NCBI GenBank assembly: GCA_964622325.1
Contig: CAZUOJ010000003.1
Coordinates: 34,614-98,613 of the forward strand
Direction: 5' to 3'
Length of the DNA: 64,000 nucleotides
From: JAJFUB01 sp964622325
GTDB lineage: Bacteria; Armatimonadota; Zipacnadia; Zipacnadales; UBA11051
The notes under the pieces were generated by a model, which did no database searches, was not told the origin of the DNA, and worked only from the letters and a program-made list of their open reading frames with translations. Shown in pieces: positions 62,298 to 64,000 of this stretch. The position numbers and the translations under genes were made by a program. How positions within the stretch are numbered: the first letter of the stretch is position 1; each line of letters starts with the position of its first letter.

Positions 62298-64000
62298 TTA
62301 TCTCTCCTTATGCGCCTTAAAATTGCCAATAGCCTCGGAAACGCGCAACGCCCGTCCGTATAGCCTCACAGCCGCAACGCCTGGATGAAGGATTAAGCGT
62401 GCAGTGGGCGGCGTGCGCAAATGCGGGCTATAGCGCCCCCAGCCGAATTGACGCTCCTTGCCGCCATCGCACAGTACGCCATTAATGACAAACAGAATTA
62501 TTTTGGGCCCTCCATCTACGATACATACGATATGTTCCCGCCTCCCCGGCTGCAACATCCCGGCATCGCTTCGCCAACGGCATTCTGTTCGCCCATCATT
62601 TAAGATAATTTGTATCGTGTGCTGCTTTTCCGTGACAAACGCCACGCCTGCTCCGCTTTCGTCCCGCGTATCTAACAGAATTTGCCCCGGCTCCCACGAG
62701 GACATACACAGTTGCAATTCCCACGAAAAGCCCGCCCGCAAATCCTGCCTTCGATAATCCGCATACCGATAATCCCGGCTTACAAGCTCGGGCAGCCGCA
62801 CGCCCGCTGGCCAGGGCAGCTCTCGCATACCCCCGGCGGCTTCCTCTGTTCGAAAAGCCTGCTCCCACAGCAGCCCCTCCCGTACTATAGCTGCTGTATC
62901 CTCAAATTGACTCCACAATCCTTCCAGCAAGCGCGCATCCACTTCATGCACGCGCGCAATGTCCTTTTGCGTCTCTGTGAGAAAATATCGGCCCTCCTCC
63001 TCCACAAAATCCGGATAGCTCATCCGGATGAAGGGATCGTCATCGTACAGCACGATTTCCGGCTGTCCCCATAGAAGAATTTTTCCGTCTGTCCCTTCGC
63101 CTTCAATCCCTCCACATAGCCAGGCAGGATTGCGATCCTCATAATCACGGCCGCCATGATTATGAAACCAATAAAGATATTTCCCATTGGCGCATTTCCA
63201 CACAAAATTAGCCGCCCGGGGATGTTTAACAAGCCGGCCATTGGCGTAGCGCATATAGTTAGGCGTGCTCCAAGTATGGCCCCCATCGCGGCTATATGCT
63301 TCCACGGGATGCCCGTCAATGCTCCGATATACACAATAAAAAGAGCCGTCGGATAAAACACAAAAGCTTTGTTCTTCAGCCACAGGCCCCCCGCCAGGGG
63401 GCGTGCGCAGCCCAATTTCTCCGTCGGGCAATGTCTCCCAGACAACTTTCTTGGGATTTTCTTCTGTCAGCAAATTGGGGCTTTTGAGCAGCACGCCCTC
63501 GCTGCGGGCAAAAGCGCCTTCGCCGAAGCGCCCGATTTTGTGCAGCGGGACATATACAGCGCCGTTGTGAATGAAAGGCTTGCCGACATTCCAGAAAAAT
63601 TTGAGCTCGCCTTTATAGGGATTTTCCCGATCAATCTCTGTTGTCCGAATGGGGATTTCGTAGCGACAGGGGCTCCACGAACGCCCATGATCATCGCTGT
63701 ATTTATACACAAAATGGCCTAAGCTGTCCACGCGCTTCCATTTGCCGCCGGGAAAGGGCGGATCGTCAGCCAGCACTTCACGGATGTTGTCTGTATTGTG
63801 ATTGTAAAAACAATAAATCCGCCCTGTAGGGGCTTTTAAAAGCACGGCGTAGGAAGCCTCGGGCCCTTCGGAGGGCTCCACATCCACAATATCCTCCCAT
63901 GTTTTCCCGTAATCACAGCTGCGCATTGTCACAATATGCTGGCCTGGCTCGCCCTCCCGCCCCGGGCCTGTTGTCAACACACATAGCCATGCCCCATCGT
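62298..64000 (-). CDS. Sialidase-like BNR-repeat protein with LamG-type C-terminus (incomplete 5' end)
   Basis: About 567 residues, open through the right edge, so the true start lies beyond base 64000. Asp-box motifs SCDYGKTW, SDDHGRSW and SRDGGHTW mark a six-bladed sialidase-type propeller; the final 190 residues form a LamG/concanavalin-like domain (GFSWELQLCMSSW, IVCIVDGGPKIILFVINGVL). Whether the catalytic Arg triad and Tyr are present cannot be judged, so call it sialidase-like only. The stop lies three bases before the next gene's start, so they are cotranscribed. Confidence 0.78.
   Translation of the reverse strand, partial: DGAWLCVLTTGPGREGEPGQHIVTMRSCDYGKTWEDIVDVEPSEGPEASYAVLLKAPTGRIYCFYNHNTDNIREVLADDPPFPGGKWKRVDSLGHFVYKYSDDHGRSWSPCRYEIPIRTTEIDRENPYKGELKFFWNVGKPFIHNGAVYVPLHKIGRFGEGAFARSEGVLLKSPNLLTEENPKKVVWETLPDGEIGLRTPPGGGPVAEEQSFCVLSDGSFYCVYRSIDGHPVEAYSRDGGHTWSTPNYMRYANGRLVKHPRAANFVWKCANGKYLYWFHNHGGRDYEDRNPAWLCGGIEGEGTDGKILLWGQPEIVLYDDDPFIRMSYPDFVEEEGRYFLTETQKDIARVHEVDARLLEGLWSQFEDTAAIVREGLLWEQAFRTEEAAGGMRELPWPAGVRLPELVSRDYRYADYRRQDLRAGFSWELQLCMSSWEPGQILLDTRDESGAGVAFVTEKQHTIQIILNDGRTECRWRSDAGMLQPGRREHIVCIVDGGPKIILFVINGVLCDGGKERQFGWGRYSPHLRTPPTARLILHPGVAAVRLYGRALRVSEAIGNFKAHKER

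Overview
The window looks like chromosomal DNA from an uncultured, Gram-negative-type bacterium. The gene families (many PQQ-like beta-propeller proteins, Gfo/Idh oxidoreductases, TIM-barrel sugar isomerases, URO-D-like proteins, DUF4091/DUF4838 secreted proteins, DUF116) are typical of Planctomycetota, Hydrogenedentota, Sumerlaeota, Armatimonadota or Lentisphaerota. I cannot decide among these from the sequence alone. It appears to be a draft or metagenome scaffold: a 100-N gap lies inside glgC, and its two edges carry the same 55 bases. I saw no rRNA, tRNA, CRISPR array, transposase or phage gene.

Layout. 1-4602 (minus): the start of secF, secD, and two tandemly duplicated sugar isomerase/epimerase-like genes. 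4852-11646 (plus): a large orphan P-loop ATPase resembling the BREX PglY/BrxC group, a Gfo/Idh oxidoreductase and an acyl-CoA-synthetase-like enzyme, ending at a hairpin shared with the convergent next gene. 11829-14020 (minus): a secreted LTxxQ-repeat protein and glgC. 14234-18154 (plus): a URO-D-like protein and a 13-Asp-box secreted propeller. 18217-32393 (minus): oxidoreductases, guaB, cupin-type phosphoglucose isomerase, ROK glucokinase, then a compact isoprenoid locus. 32607-50357 (plus): a long run of propeller, iron-sulfur and NADH-dehydrogenase-like genes, an ABC transporter of the LolD/FtsX type and two more propellers, closed by a strong terminator. 50599-64000 (both strands): a carbohydrate-degradation region (DUF4091, polysaccharide deacetylase, GH10, GH5, DUF4838, sialidase-like).

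Two sets of genes look like undescribed systems. The first (23950-32393) combines a DUF116-polyprenyl synthase fusion, a squalene/hopene-cyclase-type class II cyclase with an intact DxDDT motif, a prenyltransferase-beta-like repeat protein, a B12-type radical SAM protein and a ferredoxin/zinc-ribbon protein. This suggests synthesis and radical modification of a cyclic terpenoid, possibly a membrane lipid. The second (34181-43553) joins an NHL propeller with a CCNP motif, a 71-residue Tat-like mini-protein, a Tat-like ferredoxin, a NapH/NosR-like membrane iron-sulfur protein, a NuoE-NuoF fusion and a 2Fe-2S/GltD-like flavoprotein that seems to have lost its NAD(P)H-binding domain. It resembles the soluble Sporomusa-type Nfn (Stn) transhydrogenase wired to a membrane/periplasmic iron-sulfur branch.

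Central metabolism is represented by glucokinase, phosphoglucose isomerase, ADP-glucose synthesis and GMP synthesis. The secreted glycosidases fit a heterotrophic life on plant-type polysaccharides such as xylan and beta-glucans.
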